Shown one piece after another: positions 18,691-29,065 of a stretch of 64,000 nucleotides of DNA. This DNA is from Curtobacterium sp. MCSS17_007. GTDB lineage: Bacteria > Actinomycetota > Actinomycetes > Actinomycetales > Microbacteriaceae. Position numbers and translations under genes: made by a program. The notes under the pieces were generated by a model, which was not told where the DNA came from, ran no database searches, and saw only the letters and a list, made by a program, of their open reading frames with translations. Numbering within the stretch: position 1 is the first letter of the stretch; each line of letters opens with the position of its first letter. The stretch is from contig NZ_CP126257.1 of the NCBI RefSeq assembly GCF_003234175.2, positions 744,001-808,000 of the forward strand. The letters are read 5' to 3'.

Positions 18691-18738
18691 GACGGACGGG
18701 AGGCCCGTGGCGAGCGCGCCACGGGCCTCCCGTCCGTC
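18691..18738. terminator. Perfect 22-bp hairpin of the GACGGGAGGC family
   Basis: Stem 18691-18712 pairs perfectly with 18717-18738 around AGCG. It lies between the convergent small membrane protein gene (+) and the hemolysin III gene (-). It is the longest member of the recurring hairpin family. Confidence 0.85.
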
Positions 18739-18749
18739 GTCCGGTCGCC

Positions 18750-19448
18750 TCAGCGCACCGGGTCGAGCGCCACGATGAGGACACCCACCCACTGTGCGGC
18801 GAAGGCCACCACCGTCAGGGCGTGGAAGACCTCGTGGAACCCGAAGACCGTCGGCGACGGGTCGGGCCGCTTGAAGCCGTAGACGAGCGCCCCGAGGATG
18901 TACGCGGCGCCGCCGGACAGCACGAGCACCGTCATCGGCACGCTCGCGGCGAAGAACCAGGGGAGCAGGCCGAACGCGGCGCACCCGAGCACCAGGTAGA
19001 TCGGCACGTACAGCCAGCGCGGTGCGTTGATCCACAGGACGCGGAACGCGATGCCGAGCGCGGCGCCGGACCACATCACCCAGAGCACGACGACCATGAG
19101 CGTGTGCGGGAGGGCGCAGATCGCGATCGGCGTGTAGGTGCCCGCGATGAGCAGCAGGATGTTCGTGTGGTCGATCCGCTTGAGGATCCGCTTCACCGTC
19201 GGCCCCCAGGGGAACCGGTGGTACGTCGCCGAGACGCCGAACATGAGCAGCGACGTCGCCATGAACACGGCGCTGCCGGCCTTCGCGGCCCCGCTGTCCG
19301 CCAGGCAGATGAGCACGATCCCCATGGCGACGGCGAACGGGAACGTGCCCAGGTGGATCCAGCCGCGCCATGCCGGTCGCGGTGGCTCGGTGGCGGCTGC
19401 TTCCTCCGTGAACGGGACGTGGGGCAGCATGGCGGTCTCGTCCTGCAT
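18750..19448 (-). CDS. Hemolysin III/PAQR-type membrane protein (TrhA-like)
   Basis: A 232-aa protein with seven predicted helices of the hemolysin III (PAQR-related) family. Conserved polar residues of the family are present: SATYHRF near residue 90, RIDHTN near 110 and the C-terminal FGFHEVFHAL. Bacterial members affect membrane-lipid homeostasis; the hemolysin label is historical. ATG 19448 follows TACTGT (19460-19455) by 6 nt, suggesting a leaderless transcript. It is divergent from the cis-prenyltransferase, the same pair arrangement as Rv1085c/Rv1086. Confidence 0.9.
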   Translation of the reverse strand: MQDETAMLPHVPFTEEAAATEPPRPAWRGWIHLGTFPFAVAMGIVLICLADSGAAKAGSAVFMATSLLMFGVSATYHRFPWGPTVKRILKRIDHTNILLLIAGTYTPIAICALPHTLMVVVLWVMWSGAALGIAFRVLWINAPRWLYVPIYLVLGCAAFGLLPWFFAASVPMTVLVLSGGAAYILGALVYGFKRPDPSPTVFGFHEVFHALTVVAFAAQWVGVLIVALDPVR

Positions 19449-19544
19449 GGGGCGACAGTAGGGCCCGATGCCGAACGGCAGCCGAACGTCCACCGAGCGG
19501 CCGTGCCCAGCGCGGGCCGCGTCGTCGTGCACTACAGTCGTGCC

Positions 19545-20330
19545 GTGACCGGCAGGGTGGGATGGGCAGGGCGCGGCGTCCTCTACCGTGCCTACCAGCG
19601 TCGTATCCGCCGCCAGATCGACGCGCAGGCGATGCCGAAGCACGTCGCCATGATCGTGGACGGCAACCGTCGCTGGGCGAAGCAGCTCGGCCTCGAGTCC
19701 GCCGCCCACGGGCACCGCGCCGGGGCGGCGAAGATCCCGGAGTTCCTCGATTGGTGCGACGACCTCGGCATCGAGGTCGTGACGCTCTACTTGCTGTCGG
19801 CGGACAACCTGACCGGCCGCGGTGGTGAGGAGCTCGAGCAGCTCGTCGGCATCATCGCGGACCTCGCGGGCACGCTCTCGGAGCACCGTGACTGGCGGGT
19901 GCAGCACGTCGGGTCCGACGAGGGGCTCCCCGCCGAGCTCGTCACCGCGCTCGCGGACGCCGAGGACCGCACCGCGGACCACACCGGCCTGCACGTCAAC
20001 CTCGCCGTCGGCTACGGCGGACGCCGGGAGATCGCGGACGCCATGCGGAGCATCGTCCGGGCGCACGGCGAGGGCGGCGGCACGCTCGACACCCTGGCCG
20101 AGGTCCTCACGCCGGAGCTCATCGGCGACCACCTGTACACGCAGGGCCAGCCCGACCCCGACCTGGTCATCCGCACCTCCGGCGAACAGCGGTTGTCGGA
20201 CTTCATGCTGTGGCAGAGCGCACACAGCGAGTTCTACTTCGTCGAGGCCTTCTACCCCGACCTGCGCGAGGTCGACTTCCTGCGTGCCGTGCGCGACTTC
20301 GGTCTGCGGTCCCGCCGGTTCGGCGGCTGA
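19545..20330 (+). CDS. Isoprenyl (cis-prenyl) transferase, short-chain Rv1086-like
   Basis: A 261-aa undecaprenyl-diphosphate-synthase-family enzyme that adds isopentenyl units in cis. Visible are MIVDGNRRWAKQLGL with the catalytic Asp, GHRAGAAKI, and DPDLVIRTSGEQRLSDFML for diphosphate binding. The LYLLSADNLTGR segment and the gene neighbourhood resemble the mycobacterial Z-farnesyl diphosphate synthase, so a short-chain product is more likely than a long-chain one; this is inference. GTG 19545 lies 6 nt after TACAGT (19533-19538), leaderless. Confidence 0.88.
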   Translation: MTGRVGWAGRGVLYRAYQRRIRRQIDAQAMPKHVAMIVDGNRRWAKQLGLESAAHGHRAGAAKIPEFLDWCDDLGIEVVTLYLLSADNLTGRGGEELEQLVGIIADLAGTLSEHRDWRVQHVGSDEGLPAELVTALADAEDRTADHTGLHVNLAVGYGGRREIADAMRSIVRAHGEGGGTLDTLAEVLTPELIGDHLYTQGQPDPDLVIRTSGEQRLSDFMLWQSAHSEFYFVEAFYPDLREVDFLRAVRDFGLRSRRFGG

Positions 20331-20475
20331 GGGACCCCGGCCCGCGACTCGTGCGACGGCCCCCGCCCGGTACGCTCGCCGGTCGGTTCGCGGTGCGTCC
20401 GCGGGCTCGGGTTTCGCCCTGGTCCGGGCATCCCAGTAGACTCACAGGGTTTTCGTCCCACGGAAGGTTGCACCT

Positions 20476-21585
20476 GTGAACATCGCCGAGTACGCAGCCG
20501 GCTTCGCCGAGGAGCCCGGCTACCTCGACCACGCCGCGTTCGGTCCCGTGCAGACCGCCGTGCTCGAGGAGCAGCGCGTGCTCGGGACGATCCAGGAACG
20601 CATGCGCTTCGGCGCGATGGAGACGCTCGACGAGCAGGACGCCCGGGTGCGCACCGTCGCCGCGCGGCTCGTCGGTCGGCGCGAGGACCAGGTCGTCTCG
20701 CAGACCGCCACGACGCCCGGCCTGCTGCACACCGCGTTCGGGCTCACCGGCGGTGTGCTCGTCGCTGCGGACGAGTACCCCTCGCTGCCGCTCGCGCTCG
20801 CGAGTGCCGCCTCGGCGACCGGTGGCCGTGTGCAGCCCGTCGTGGTCGAGTCCGGAGCGGGCTGGATGACCCCGTCGCTCGTCCAGGAGCGTCTGACCGA
20901 CGACGTGACCGCGGTCGCCGTGTCCCTGGTCGACTGGCAGACCGGCTACCTCGCCGACCTCGCCGCGATCCGCGAGGTCATCGGCGAGCGACTGCTCATC
21001 GTCGACGCGATCCAGGGCTTCGGTGTCGTCGACGCCCCGTACGAGCTCGCCGACGTCGTCGCCACGGGCGGACAGAAGTGGCTGCACGCAGGGTGGGGCA
21101 CGGGCTTCACGGCCTTCAGCGACCGCGCCCTGAACCGGCTGCGTCCCGCGCTCTCCGGTCCGCACGGCACGACCGGTTGGCCTACCGAGGTGCCGTCCGT
21201 CAAGCCCGGCGCCGCCGGGTACCAGATGACGCGCATCGACCCGGTCGCCCAGGCCCGCATGGCGGTGTCGCTCGAGCGGCTCGTCTCGGTGGGTGTCGAC
21301 GCGGTCCAGGACCGTGTCGCCGACCGTGTCGAGCGGGTGTTCGACATCGCCGACGAGTTCGGGCTGTCGGTGGAGTCCAGCCGCGACCCCCGCGAGCGTG
21401 CCGGCATCGTCGTGCTCCGTCCGCCGCAGGGGCGGCTCACCGCGCTGTCGGCGGCCCTGCACAACCACGGGGTCACGCTGACGACGCGGCTCGGGGTCGC
21501 GCGCGTGTCGGTGTTCGCGTCCACCACGGACGAGACGCTCGACATGTTCCGCGACGCCTGCCTGTCCTACGCCACGATGCAGTAG
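20476..21585 (+). CDS. Class V aminotransferase-fold PLP enzyme
   Basis: A 369-aa PLP-dependent enzyme of the class V aminotransferase/cysteine desulfurase fold. The N-terminus reads YLDHAAFGPVQ, the phosphate-binding region includes SQTATTPGLLHTAFG, the aspartate contacting the pyridine nitrogen is in IVDAIQGFGV, and the Schiff-base lysine is in ATGGQKWLHAG. Substrate unknown; it lacks the cysteine loop of IscS/SufS. The GTG start has GGAAGG upstream, and a TAGACT -10 at 20437-20442 gives a leader of about 27 nt. Confidence 0.85.
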   Translation: MNIAEYAAGFAEEPGYLDHAAFGPVQTAVLEEQRVLGTIQERMRFGAMETLDEQDARVRTVAARLVGRREDQVVSQTATTPGLLHTAFGLTGGVLVAADEYPSLPLALASAASATGGRVQPVVVESGAGWMTPSLVQERLTDDVTAVAVSLVDWQTGYLADLAAIREVIGERLLIVDAIQGFGVVDAPYELADVVATGGQKWLHAGWGTGFTAFSDRALNRLRPALSGPHGTTGWPTEVPSVKPGAAGYQMTRIDPVAQARMAVSLERLVSVGVDAVQDRVADRVERVFDIADEFGLSVESSRDPRERAGIVVLRPPQGRLTALSAALHNHGVTLTTRLGVARVSVFASTTDETLDMFRDACLSYATMQ

Positions 21586-21852
21586 CGCGCCGGGTCGCGC
21601 CGCGGCGCGCGCATGCCCGGGGGTGGTCTGCGAGAGCGACAGCGCTGCGGCCTCCTCCGGCGCCGTGCGCGTTCACGCGACCGTAACCTCCGGCCCAGCG
21701 TGTCGCGGTGCGGCCGTCAGAGGCGGGTCGTAGCTTGGCCGCATCGGGCACAGTGCCCGGTCGAAGCGGCCACGGTCGGTGCTTCGGGACCGCTCCACGG
21801 CCGCGTTCGAGGACAGTGACCGGGCCGAGCGCGGCCCGGGGATGGAGTGGTC

Positions 21853-23208
21853 GTGACCTCTCGTAACGTCTCTCGCGAACCCGCCCAGCGGCCCACCGCG
21901 GACTCGTCCACATCGGTCGCCCAACGCACGTACGTGCTCGACACCTCGGTGCTCCTCAGCGATCCGCGGGCGTTGTTCCGCTTCGCCGAGCACGCCGTCG
22001 TGCTGCCCGTCGTCGTGGTGAGCGAGCTGGAGTCCAAGCGCAACGACCCGGAGATCGGGTACTTCGCACGCCAGGCGCTCCGACTGCTCGACGAGCTGCG
22101 GATCGAACACGAACGACTCGACTTCCCCATCGCGCTCGAGGACGGCGGCTCGTTCCGCGTCGAGCTCAACCACTCGAACCAGTCGGTCCTGCCGTCCGGG
22201 CTGCAGCTCGGTGACAACGACTCGCGGATCCTCGCGGTGGCGTCGAACCTCGCCACCGACGGGCTCGACGTCGTCGTGGTCTCGAAGGACCTGCCCCTCC
22301 GCGTGAAGGCCTCGTCGATCGGCATGGCCGCCGAGGAGTACCGCGCCGAACTCGCCGTCGACTCCGGCTACACGGGCATCACCGACCTGCAGGTGTCCGG
22401 CGAGCAGATGAGCGACCTGTACGAGCGCGAGGAGATCCGGTCCTCGAAGCTCGAGGGTGTGCCGGTCAACACCGGGGTCGTCATCCACTCGGAGCGCGGC
22501 TCGGCCCTCGGACGCGTGCACGAGGCCGGCGCGGTGTCGCTCGTCCGCGGCGACCGCGAGGTCTTCGGCCTCCGCGGCCGCTCCGCGGAGCAGCGGCTCG
22601 CGATCGACGCTCTGCTCGACCCCGAGATCGGCATCGTGTCGCTCGGCGGCAGCGCCGGCACGGGCAAGTCCGCGCTCGCGCTCTGCGCCGGGCTCGAGGC
22701 CGTGCTCGAACGGCAGCAGCACAAGAAGATCATGGTCTTCCGACCCCTGTACGCGGTCGGCGGCCAGGAACTCGGCTACCTGCCCGGTGACGCGGCGGAG
22801 AAGATGAACCCCTGGGCACAGGCGGTGTTCGACACCCTCGGGGCGCTCGTCTCGGACAACGTGCTCGACGAGGTCGTCGAGCGCGGGATGCTCGAGGTCC
22901 TGCCGTTGACGCACATCCGCGGGCGGTCCCTGCACGACGCCTTCGTGATCGTCGACGAGGCCCAGTCCCTCGAACGGAACGTCCTGCTCACCATGCTGTC
23001 GCGCATCGGGCAGAACTCACGCGTGGTCCTCACCCACGACGTCGCGCAGCGGGACAACCTGCGGGTCGGCCGGCACGACGGCATCGCCTCGGTGATCGAG
23101 CGGCTGAAGGGGCACCCGCTGTTCGCGCACGTGACGCTGACGCGCTCGGAGCGGTCGGCGATCGCGGCGCTCGTGACCGAGATGCTCGACTCGCCCGACC
23201 TCGGGTAG
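21853..23208 (+). CDS. PIN-PhoH protein (PhoH2-type RNase/helicase)
   Basis: About 451-aa two-domain protein. The N-terminal PIN nuclease (about residues 22-150) has [19 protein letters not shown] and DNDSRIL acidic residues. The C-terminal PhoH ATPase has Walker [14 protein letters not shown] (near 265) and Walker [11 protein letters not shown] (near 362). Mycobacterial PhoH2 unwinds and cuts RNA. GTG 21853 was chosen because GGAG sits 5 nt upstream; GTG 21847 is in frame too. I see no convincing small antitoxin-like gene upstream. A 20-bp perfect hairpin follows. Confidence 0.9.
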   Translation: MTSRNVSREPAQRPTADSSTSVAQRTYVLDTSVLLSDPRALFRFAEHAVVLPVVVVSELESKRNDPEIGYFARQALRLLDELRIEHERLDFPIALEDGGSFRVELNHSNQSVLPSGLQLGDNDSRILAVASNLATDGLDVVVVSKDLPLRVKASSIGMAAEEYRAELAVDSGYTGITDLQVSGEQMSDLYEREEIRSSKLEGVPVNTGVVIHSERGSALGRVHEAGAVSLVRGDREVFGLRGRSAEQRLAIDALLDPEIGIVSLGGSAGTGKSALALCAGLEAVLERQQHKKIMVFRPLYAVGGQELGYLPGDAAEKMNPWAQAVFDTLGALVSDNVLDEVVERGMLEVLPLTHIRGRSLHDAFVIVDEAQSLERNVLLTMLSRIGQNSRVVLTHDVAQRDNLRVGRHDGIASVIERLKGHPLFAHVTLTRSERSAIAALVTEMLDSPDLG

Positions 23209-23266
23209 CGGGCCGGGCCGTGGCCGTGGCGCGCGGCCCGCGGCCCGCGGCCCGCGGCGTTTCCTT

Positions 23267-23319
23267 CGCGAAAGCGACAGATCGCCGCTGACGGTTCCCG
23301 GCGATCTGTCGCTTTCGCG
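23267..23319 (+). terminator. Perfect 20-bp hairpin after phoH gene
   Basis: Stem 23267-23286 pairs perfectly with 23300-23319 (arms begin CGCGAAAGCGACAG) around a 13-nt loop. It is about 60 bp after the stop. A triplicated GCCCGCG run precedes it (about 23235-23258). It differs in sequence from the GACGGGAGG family hairpin 22 bp further on. Confidence 0.8.
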
Positions 23320-23340
23320 GCGGTGAACGCGACCACATGA

Positions 23341-23384
23341 CGGACGGGAGGCGCGGTGCCGGCTGGCACCGCGCCTCCCGTCCG
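23341..23384. terminator. Perfect 20-bp GACGGGAGGCGCG-family hairpin
   Basis: Stem 23341-23360 pairs perfectly with 23365-23384 around GGCT, directly after the fumC stop on the minus strand and facing the phoH gene. A bidirectional terminator between convergent genes. Confidence 0.85.
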
Positions 23385-23400
23385 GCCGCGGGGACGCCCG

Positions 23401-24846
23401 TCAGTTCGGGTGCGTCATGCTCAGCACGTCGAGCGCGCTGTCGAGCTGCTCCTCGGTGACCTCGCCGCGCTCGACGTGGCCCAGGGCGACGACGGCCTCG
23501 CGCACCGTGATGCCCTCGGCGACGGCGTACTTGGCGACCTTCGCGGCGGCCTCGTAGCCGATGACGCGGTTGAGCGGGGTCACGATCGACGGCGACGACT
23601 CAGCGAAGGCGCGGGCGCGATCGAGGTTCGCCTGCAGTCCGTCGATGGTCTTGTCGGCGAGCACCCGCGAGCTGTTCGCCAGCAGGCGGATCGACTCGAG
23701 CAGCGCCGTGCCCATCACCGGGATCGCGACGTTCAGCTCGAACGCGCCCGATGCTCCGGCCCACGCGACCGTGGCGTCGTTGCCGATGACCCGTGCGGCG
23801 ACCATCAGGGTGGCCTCGGGGATGACCGGGTTGACCTTGCCGGGCATGATCGACGAGCCGGGCTGCAGGTCCGGGATGTGGAGTTCGCCGAGACCGGTGT
23901 TCGGACCGGACCCCATCCAGCGCAGGTCGTTGTTGATCTTCGTGAGGCTGACCGCGATGACCTTCAGTGCGCCGGACGCCTCGACCAGCGCGTCCCGCGC
24001 GCCCTGGGCCTCGAAGTGGTCGACCGCCTCGGTGATCGGCAGGCCGGTGTCCTCTGCCAGCCGGGCGATGACCTGCTGCGGGAAGCCCTTCGGCGTGTTG
24101 ATGCCGGTCCCGACCGCGGTGCCGCCGAGCGGGACCTCGGCGACGCGGGGGAGCGTGGCCTGCACACGTTCGATGCCGAGCCGGACCTGACGCGCGTACC
24201 CGCCGAACTCCTGGCCGAGCGTGACGGGCGTGGCGTCCATCAGGTGGGTGCGACCGGACTTCACCGCGTCGGCCCAGAGCGTCGCCTTCGCCTCGAGCGA
24301 CTCGGCAAGGTGCTCGAGCGCGGGGACGAGGGTGCGGATGAGGGCCTCGGTGACTGCGACGTGCACCGATGTCGGGAACACGTCGTTGGACGACTGCGAC
24401 GCGTTCACGTGGTCGTTCGGGTGCACGTCGGTGCCGGCGATGCGGGTCGCGAGGGTCGCGAGGACCTCGTTCATGTTCATGTTGGACGAGGTGCCGCTGC
24501 CGGTCTGGTAGACGTCGACCGGGAACTGGTCGTGGTGCTCGCCACCGATGATCACGTCCGCCGCCTGCGCGATGGCCTCTGCGACCGCCGGGTCGACGAT
24601 GCCGAGAGAACCGTTGACCACCGCGGCGGCGCGCTTGATCCGGGCGAGGGCGACGACCTGCGCCGGTTCGAGCCCGCTGCCCGAGATCGGGAAGTTCTCG
24701 ACGGCACGCTGCGTCTGGGCGCGGTACAGCGCGTGCACCGGGACCCGGACCTCGCCCATGGTGTCGTGCTCGATGCGGAAGCCGTCGCCACCCGTCGTCG
24801 CGGGCTGGTCGGTCGCGGTCGCGGTGGGCTCGGTGGTGTGGGTCAC
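23401..24846 (-). CDS. fumC: Fumarate hydratase class II
   Basis: Fumarase of the iron-independent class II type (TCA cycle, fumarate to malate), about 481 residues. The fumarase/aspartase signature [11 protein letters not shown] is present with its active-site serine loop, along with [15 protein letters not shown] and [13 protein letters not shown]. The first 25 residues are a Thr/Ala-rich extension. GTG 24846 has AAGGA about 10 nt upstream; an in-frame ATG at 24873 lies before that site and was rejected. It forms a minus-strand run with the carbonic anhydrase, DUF4245, xseB and xseA genes. Confidence 0.96.
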   Translation of the reverse strand: MTHTTEPTATATDQPATTGGDGFRIEHDTMGEVRVPVHALYRAQTQRAVENFPISGSGLEPAQVVALARIKRAAAVVNGSLGIVDPAVAEAIAQAADVIIGGEHHDQFPVDVYQTGSGTSSNMNMNEVLATLATRIAGTDVHPNDHVNASQSSNDVFPTSVHVAVTEALIRTLVPALEHLAESLEAKATLWADAVKSGRTHLMDATPVTLGQEFGGYARQVRLGIERVQATLPRVAEVPLGGTAVGTGINTPKGFPQQVIARLAEDTGLPITEAVDHFEAQGARDALVEASGALKVIAVSLTKINNDLRWMGSGPNTGLGELHIPDLQPGSSIMPGKVNPVIPEATLMVAARVIGNDATVAWAGASGAFELNVAIPVMGTALLESIRLLANSSRVLADKTIDGLQANLDRARAFAESSPSIVTPLNRVIGYEAAAKVAKYAVAEGITVREAVVALGHVERGEVTEEQLDSALDVLSMTHPN

Positions 24847-24904
24847 GTCGTCGTGGTCCTTCCTGTGGTGCACGTGCGGAGCGGTCGCTCCGGTGTCTGG
24901 GTCG

Positions 24905-24922
24905 GCCCGGGGGTGCCCGGGC
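24905..24922 (-). terminator. Hairpin between carbonic anhydrase gene and fumC
   Basis: GCCCGGG-GGTG-CCCGGGC, a 7-bp GC stem 20 nt past the carbonic anhydrase stop on the minus strand. A second hairpin (CGGAGCG-GT-CGCTCCG) lies a little further on toward fumC. Confidence 0.55.
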
Positions 24923-24942
24923 GCTCCGCCGTGGGGGACCGG

Positions 24943-25557
24943 TCAGGCCTGACCCACGACGGTGTCGATGGTGACCTCGCCCGTGGTGAGGTCGTAGGTC
25001 GCCCCGACGACGGCCAGGGTACCCGCGGCGATCGCGTCGGAGACGACACCGGAGCGCTCGATCACCTGGCGGAGCGTGGACTCGAGGTGCGCGGCGCCGA
25101 CGGACTCCTGGGGCAGGTCGGCGTCGGTCGCGCGGACCCGCTCGACGCTCGGCGCGATCGCGTCGACGAGGGCCTGCAGGTGCGGCGCGGGCACCGGCTC
25201 GCCCGAGCGAGCCGCGGCGACGGCACCGCACGCGGTGTGACGGAGGACGACGACGAGCGGGGTGCCGAGGGCGACGACCGCGAACTCGATGGACCCGAGC
25301 ACGACGTCGTCGACGATCTGTCCGGCGTTGCGGATCGCGAACAGGTCGCCGATGCCCGCGTCGAAGACGTGCTCGAACGGTACGCGGGAGTCCGAGCAGC
25401 CGAGCACGGTCGCGAACGGAGCCTGCGACCCGGTCAGCTCGCCGCGGCGGTCCGGGTCGATCCGGCCGGTGCGGCGCTTGTCTGCGGCGAAGCGGGCGTT
25501 GCCCTCGACGAGCAGGCGGAGGGCGTCGGACGGGGTGGAGGCGGCGCGGTCGGGCAT
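24943..25557 (-). CDS. Beta-class carbonic anhydrase
   Basis: A 204-aa zinc enzyme interconverting CO2 and bicarbonate. The zinc/catalytic motif LGCSDSRVP (Cys, Asp-Arg dyad) and the HTACGAV motif (His and Cys ligands) are intact. The ATG start has GAGGAAG 4-6 nt upstream. It is located between fumC and a DUF4245 gene in the same orientation. Confidence 0.93.
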   Translation of the reverse strand: MPDRAASTPSDALRLLVEGNARFAADKRRTGRIDPDRRGELTGSQAPFATVLGCSDSRVPFEHVFDAGIGDLFAIRNAGQIVDDVVLGSIEFAVVALGTPLVVVLRHTACGAVAAARSGEPVPAPHLQALVDAIAPSVERVRATDADLPQESVGAAHLESTLRQVIERSGVVSDAIAAGTLAVVGATYDLTTGEVTIDTVVGQA

Positions 25558-25595
25558 GGTCTTCCTCGTGCTTCGGGTTCGGTCGGGGGTGGGGG

Positions 25596-26231
25596 TCAGT
25601 CCGCGAACTGCGCGGTCACGGCCTCCGCGAGCGTCGTGAAGGACGCGTCGTCGGCCGTGCCGGACAGGACGATGGTGTTGCGGTCGAAGGTGTGGACGAG
25701 CGAGTACGCGTGGTTGCCCGCGTCCTTGCCCTCGTCGCGGCGGTCGTACACGGTCCACTTCGTGCCGTCGATGGTGCGGTCGCCCGTTGCCGGCTTCTGG
25801 TCGAGCTGGTTCGCCACCCACGACGCGTTCGCGTCGATGCCCTGCTGCAGACCGATGTACTGGCGGTCCGGGGTGACGAGACCGACGGTCCACACCGCGA
25901 CCTGGTCGGACGTCCGGTCCTGGTAGTCGGCGCGGTTCGAGGAGAAGTCGTCCGGCAGGTCGGGTGCGGCGAGGGTCACGCCCGGCACGTTCGCCTGGGC
26001 GGCGATCTGCTGGTAGTCGACGGTGCGGTCCACCGTCTGGTCGGGGCGGACCACCACGGCCACCAGGAAGAGCACGATGCCGAGCGAGGCGATGAGCGCG
26101 AGGACGAGGTTGAACGCGGTCTGGTGCTCGCGGCGGGTGCGCCGTGCGGCGTCCTTCCGCGCCCAGGTCTCCTCGGGGGTCTCGGGGCGGCCGAGCTCGG
26201 CGACGATCGGGCGTCCGTCGGGGTCGGTCAC
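25596..26231 (-). CDS. DUF4245 membrane-anchored protein
   Basis: A 211-aa protein: a charged cytoplasmic N-terminus ([22 protein letters not shown]), one membrane helix (about residues 43-64) and an extracytoplasmic DUF4245 domain ending near ...[12 protein letters not shown]. Function unknown. The GTG start at 26231 overlaps the xseB stop by 4 bp (GTGA), so it is translationally coupled to xseB. The same linkage (DUF4245 near glpX, fum and xse genes) occurs in mycobacteria. Confidence 0.88.
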   Translation of the reverse strand: MTDPDGRPIVAELGRPETPEETWARKDAARRTRREHQTAFNLVLALIASLGIVLFLVAVVVRPDQTVDRTVDYQQIAAQANVPGVTLAAPDLPDDFSSNRADYQDRTSDQVAVWTVGLVTPDRQYIGLQQGIDANASWVANQLDQKPATGDRTIDGTKWTVYDRRDEGKDAGNHAYSLVHTFDRNTIVLSGTADDASFTTLAEAVTAQFAD

Positions 26232-26482
26232 CGTGCAGCCCCGTCCTGGTCGGCGGCTCCGGCCGAGGCGGCACGAGCGGCGTCGAGGCGGGCCCGGGCA
26301 CCGACGAGCCACTCCTCGCAGCGGGCGGCGAGCGACTCACCCCGCTCCCAGAGCGTCAGCGACCGCTCGAGCGTGGCGGACCCCTGCTCGAGCTCGGCGA
26401 CGACGCGCACGAGTTCGTCGCGCGCTGCCTCGTAGCTCAACGACTGCACGTCGGACGGCACGGGTTCCTGCTGGGTCGACAC
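26228..26482 (-). CDS. xseB: Exodeoxyribonuclease VII small subunit
   Basis: An 84-aa helical subunit that assembles with XseA into exonuclease VII (bidirectional single-strand DNA degradation, repair). It shows the family block [37 protein letters not shown] start. It follows xseA on the minus strand by 65 bp and is coupled to the DUF4245 gene. Confidence 0.93.
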   Translation of the reverse strand: MSTQQEPVPSDVQSLSYEAARDELVRVVAELEQGSATLERSLTLWERGESLAARCEEWLVGARARLDAARAASAGAADQDGAAR

Positions 26483-26547
26483 CCCTCGATCCTACCGAGC
26501 ACCCTCCGACGCGGTGCACCGCGCCGGGAACCCGTGGAGGGCGGGAC

Positions 26548-27789
26548 TCAGGCGCCGGAACCGTCCGGTCCGGGCCCGTCCGGCTCGAGCGTCCCGGTGG
26601 CGGTGCCCGCACCGAGCGTCACGTGCACCGATGTGGCACCGTCCAGGTCCGCGGAACCCCGCACGACGTCGCCGTCCGCGGTCTGCACGATGGCGTAGCC
26701 CCGGCGCAGGGTGTCCCGCGGGGACAGTGCGCGGAGCCGTGCGGTCAGGTGCCCGACGTCGGCGTGCGACCGCTCGAGCCGGCGGTCGAGCAGCTCGCGG
26801 GCGCGGGAGAGGTCACGGGCCACCTCCTCGGCCCGGGTGTCGACGAGCCACGCGGTCGACGCCAGCGCCGGGCGCGAGCGCAGGGCGGCGATCCGGTCGG
26901 CCTCGACGGACAGCACGTGCGAGAGCCGCAGGCCGAGCCGGGCCCGGGCCTGCCGGACGTTCGCGAGCTCCTCGGCGACGTCGGGCACGACCCGCTTGGC
27001 CGCGTCGGTCGGGGTGGACGCGCGGAGGTCGGCGACCTCGTCGAGGATCGGCCGGTCGGCCTCGTGCCCGATGGCCGAGACGATCGGGGTCGTCGCCGCC
27101 GCCGCGGTGCGCACGAGGCCCTCGTCACTGAAGCCGAGCAGGTTCTGGAAGTCGCCGCCGCCCCGGGCGACGATGATGACGTCGACGGTGGGGTCCGTGT
27201 CGAGCTCGACGATCGCCGCGGTGACCTCGCCCACGGCGCGCTCGCCCTGCACAGCGGTGTGGACGGTCCGGAACTCGACCTGCGGCCAGCGCAGCTGCGC
27301 GTTCCGCTTGACGTCCTTCTCGGCGTCGGAGTCCTTGCCGGTGATCAGCCCGATGCGGTGCGGCAGGAACGGCAGGCGCTTCTTGCGGGACGGGTCGAAC
27401 AGGCCCTCCTCGGCCAGCGTCCGGCGCAGCCGTTCGAGGCGTTCGAGCAGGTCACCGAGGCCGACGTGCTTCATCTCGACGACCTGCATGGTCAGGGAGC
27501 CGCCCTTGACCCAGTAGTTCGGCTTGACGGCGGCGACCACCCGGTCGCCCTGCTTCAGGTCCGCAGGCACCCGCGTCCGCACGCTCGACCAGATCGAGAA
27601 CGACACGGTCGCGTCGACCTCGACGTCCTTGAGCTTGCCGTAGACGTTGCCGCCGGCGACGTTCCACTGCGTGATCTCGCCCTCGACCCAGGCGGTGCCG
27701 AGCCGGTCGATCCAGTCGCGCAGCTTCGCGCCGAGCAGCGCGACGGGCCACGGGTTGTCGGCCGTCGGGGGCCCCTGTTCGATCGCCAT
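26548..27789 (-). CDS. xseA: Exodeoxyribonuclease VII large subunit
   Basis: A 413-aa catalytic subunit. The N-terminal OB fold (about residues 15-110) has [22 protein letters not shown], and the catalytic region has [33 protein letters not shown] and [25 protein letters not shown]. The C-terminal helical arm is followed by LRRGYAIV. The ATG start is preceded by AGGAGGAG, one of the strongest Shine-Dalgarno sequences in the window. It is divergent from ispH. Confidence 0.96.
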   Translation of the reverse strand: MAIEQGPPTADNPWPVALLGAKLRDWIDRLGTAWVEGEITQWNVAGGNVYGKLKDVEVDATVSFSIWSSVRTRVPADLKQGDRVVAAVKPNYWVKGGSLTMQVVEMKHVGLGDLLERLERLRRTLAEEGLFDPSRKKRLPFLPHRIGLITGKDSDAEKDVKRNAQLRWPQVEFRTVHTAVQGERAVGEVTAAIVELDTDPTVDVIIVARGGGDFQNLLGFSDEGLVRTAAAATTPIVSAIGHEADRPILDEVADLRASTPTDAAKRVVPDVAEELANVRQARARLGLRLSHVLSVEADRIAALRSRPALASTAWLVDTRAEEVARDLSRARELLDRRLERSHADVGHLTARLRALSPRDTLRRGYAIVQTADGDVVRGSADLDGATSVHVTLGAGTATGTLEPDGPGPDGSGA

Positions 27790-28000
27790 GCGCTCCTCCT
27801 GGTGGTGCCGTCCAATCCTGCCGGACGCCGGCGACAGCCGTGCACCGCCCCGACGGACAACCGACGGACCGCCGGTGCACCGTTCCGGTCGGACCCCGCG
27901 TCGCCGGCCGTGCACCGCCGAGGGGACCCGGGTCACCGGCCGCGCGCAGGTGCGTCGGACCCCCAGGTGGCGTGCCGTGCGCCCGCCTATCATCGGGGTC

Positions 28001-29065
28001 GTGACGATCACCAACGGCCACACGGTCCCGCTCGCCCCGCCCCGGGTGCACGCAGCGCGCGGCCGTCTGCGGGACGAGCCGGTCGCCGGCGCGAAGAGGG
28101 TCCTGCTCGCCGCCCCCCGCGGGTACTGCGCCGGGGTGGACCGAGCGGTGGTCGCCGTCGAGAAGGCACTCGAGCAGTACGGCGAGCCCGTCTACGTCCG
28201 CAAGCAGATCGTGCACAACGTCCACGTCGTCTCGACGCTCGAGCAGCGCGGCGCCGTGTTCGTCGACGACGTCGCCGAGGTCCCGCGCGGCGCGCACGTC
28301 GTCTTCAGTGCGCACGGCGTCTCGCCCGCGGTCGTCGCCGGTGCCGCGGACCGCGACCTGCACGCCATCGACGCGACCTGCCCCCTCGTCACCAAGGTCC
28401 ACCGCGAGGCCACCCGGTTCGCCAGGGCGGACCGCACGATCATCCTCATCGGGCACGCGGGGCACGAGGAGGTCGAGGGGACCATGGGCCACGCGCCGGA
28501 ACGCACGATCCTGGTGAACGGGCCGGAGGACGTCGCCGCGCTCGAGGTCCCCGACCCCGACAACCTCGTCTGGCTCTCGCAGACCACGCTGAGCGTCGAC
28601 GAGACGATGGAGACGGTCCGGCTGCTCCGCGAGCGGTTCCCGTCGATCGAGAACCCGCCGTCGGACGACATCTGCTACGCCACCCAGAACCGCCAGGTCG
28701 CGGTGAAGAAGGTCGCGCCCGCTGCCGACCTCGTCATCGTGGTCGGGTCGGCCAACTCGTCGAACAGCGTCCGTCTGGTCGAGGTCGCGCTCGAGCACGG
28801 TGCGAAGGCGGCCCACCGCGTCGACTACGCCGAGGAGATCCGCCAGGACTGGCTCGACGGGGTCGGCACCGTGGGCGTCACGAGCGGTGCGTCCGTGCCC
28901 GAGGAACTCGTCACCGAGGTGCTCGAGCAGCTCGCGGACGCCGGGTACGGCACCGTGGAAGAGGTCGTCACGGCGCACGAGGACCTGATGTTCTCGCTCC
29001 CGAAGGAGCTCCGCACCGACGCGTCGGGCAACCCGACGCGCGCGCTCGGCGGGCGTCGCTCGTGA
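28001..29065 (+). CDS. ispH: 4-hydroxy-3-methylbut-2-enyl diphosphate reductase
   Basis: A 354-aa [4Fe-4S] enzyme, the last step of the MEP isoprenoid pathway, giving IPP and DMAPP. The three cluster cysteines are visible in [23 protein letters not shown] and [11 protein letters not shown], and substrate histidines in NVHVV, SAHGV and GHAGHEE. GTG 28001 lies 7 nt after TATCAT (27988-27993), leaderless. The last 4 bp overlap the next gene (GTGA). Confidence 0.96.
   Translation: MTITNGHTVPLAPPRVHAARGRLRDEPVAGAKRVLLAAPRGYCAGVDRAVVAVEKALEQYGEPVYVRKQIVHNVHVVSTLEQRGAVFVDDVAEVPRGAHVVFSAHGVSPAVVAGAADRDLHAIDATCPLVTKVHREATRFARADRTIILIGHAGHEEVEGTMGHAPERTILVNGPEDVAALEVPDPDNLVWLSQTTLSVDETMETVRLLRERFPSIENPPSDDICYATQNRQVAVKKVAPAADLVIVVGSANSSNSVRLVEVALEHGAKAAHRVDYAEEIRQDWLDGVGTVGVTSGASVPEELVTEVLEQLADAGYGTVEEVVTAHEDLMFSLPKELRTDASGNPTRALGGRRS

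Noticed and set aside
21613..21819. 68-codon frame upstream of the PhoH gene as a PhoAT-like antitoxin
   Set aside because: Arg-rich composition typical of a non-coding frame, no ribosome-binding site and no overlap with the phoH start.
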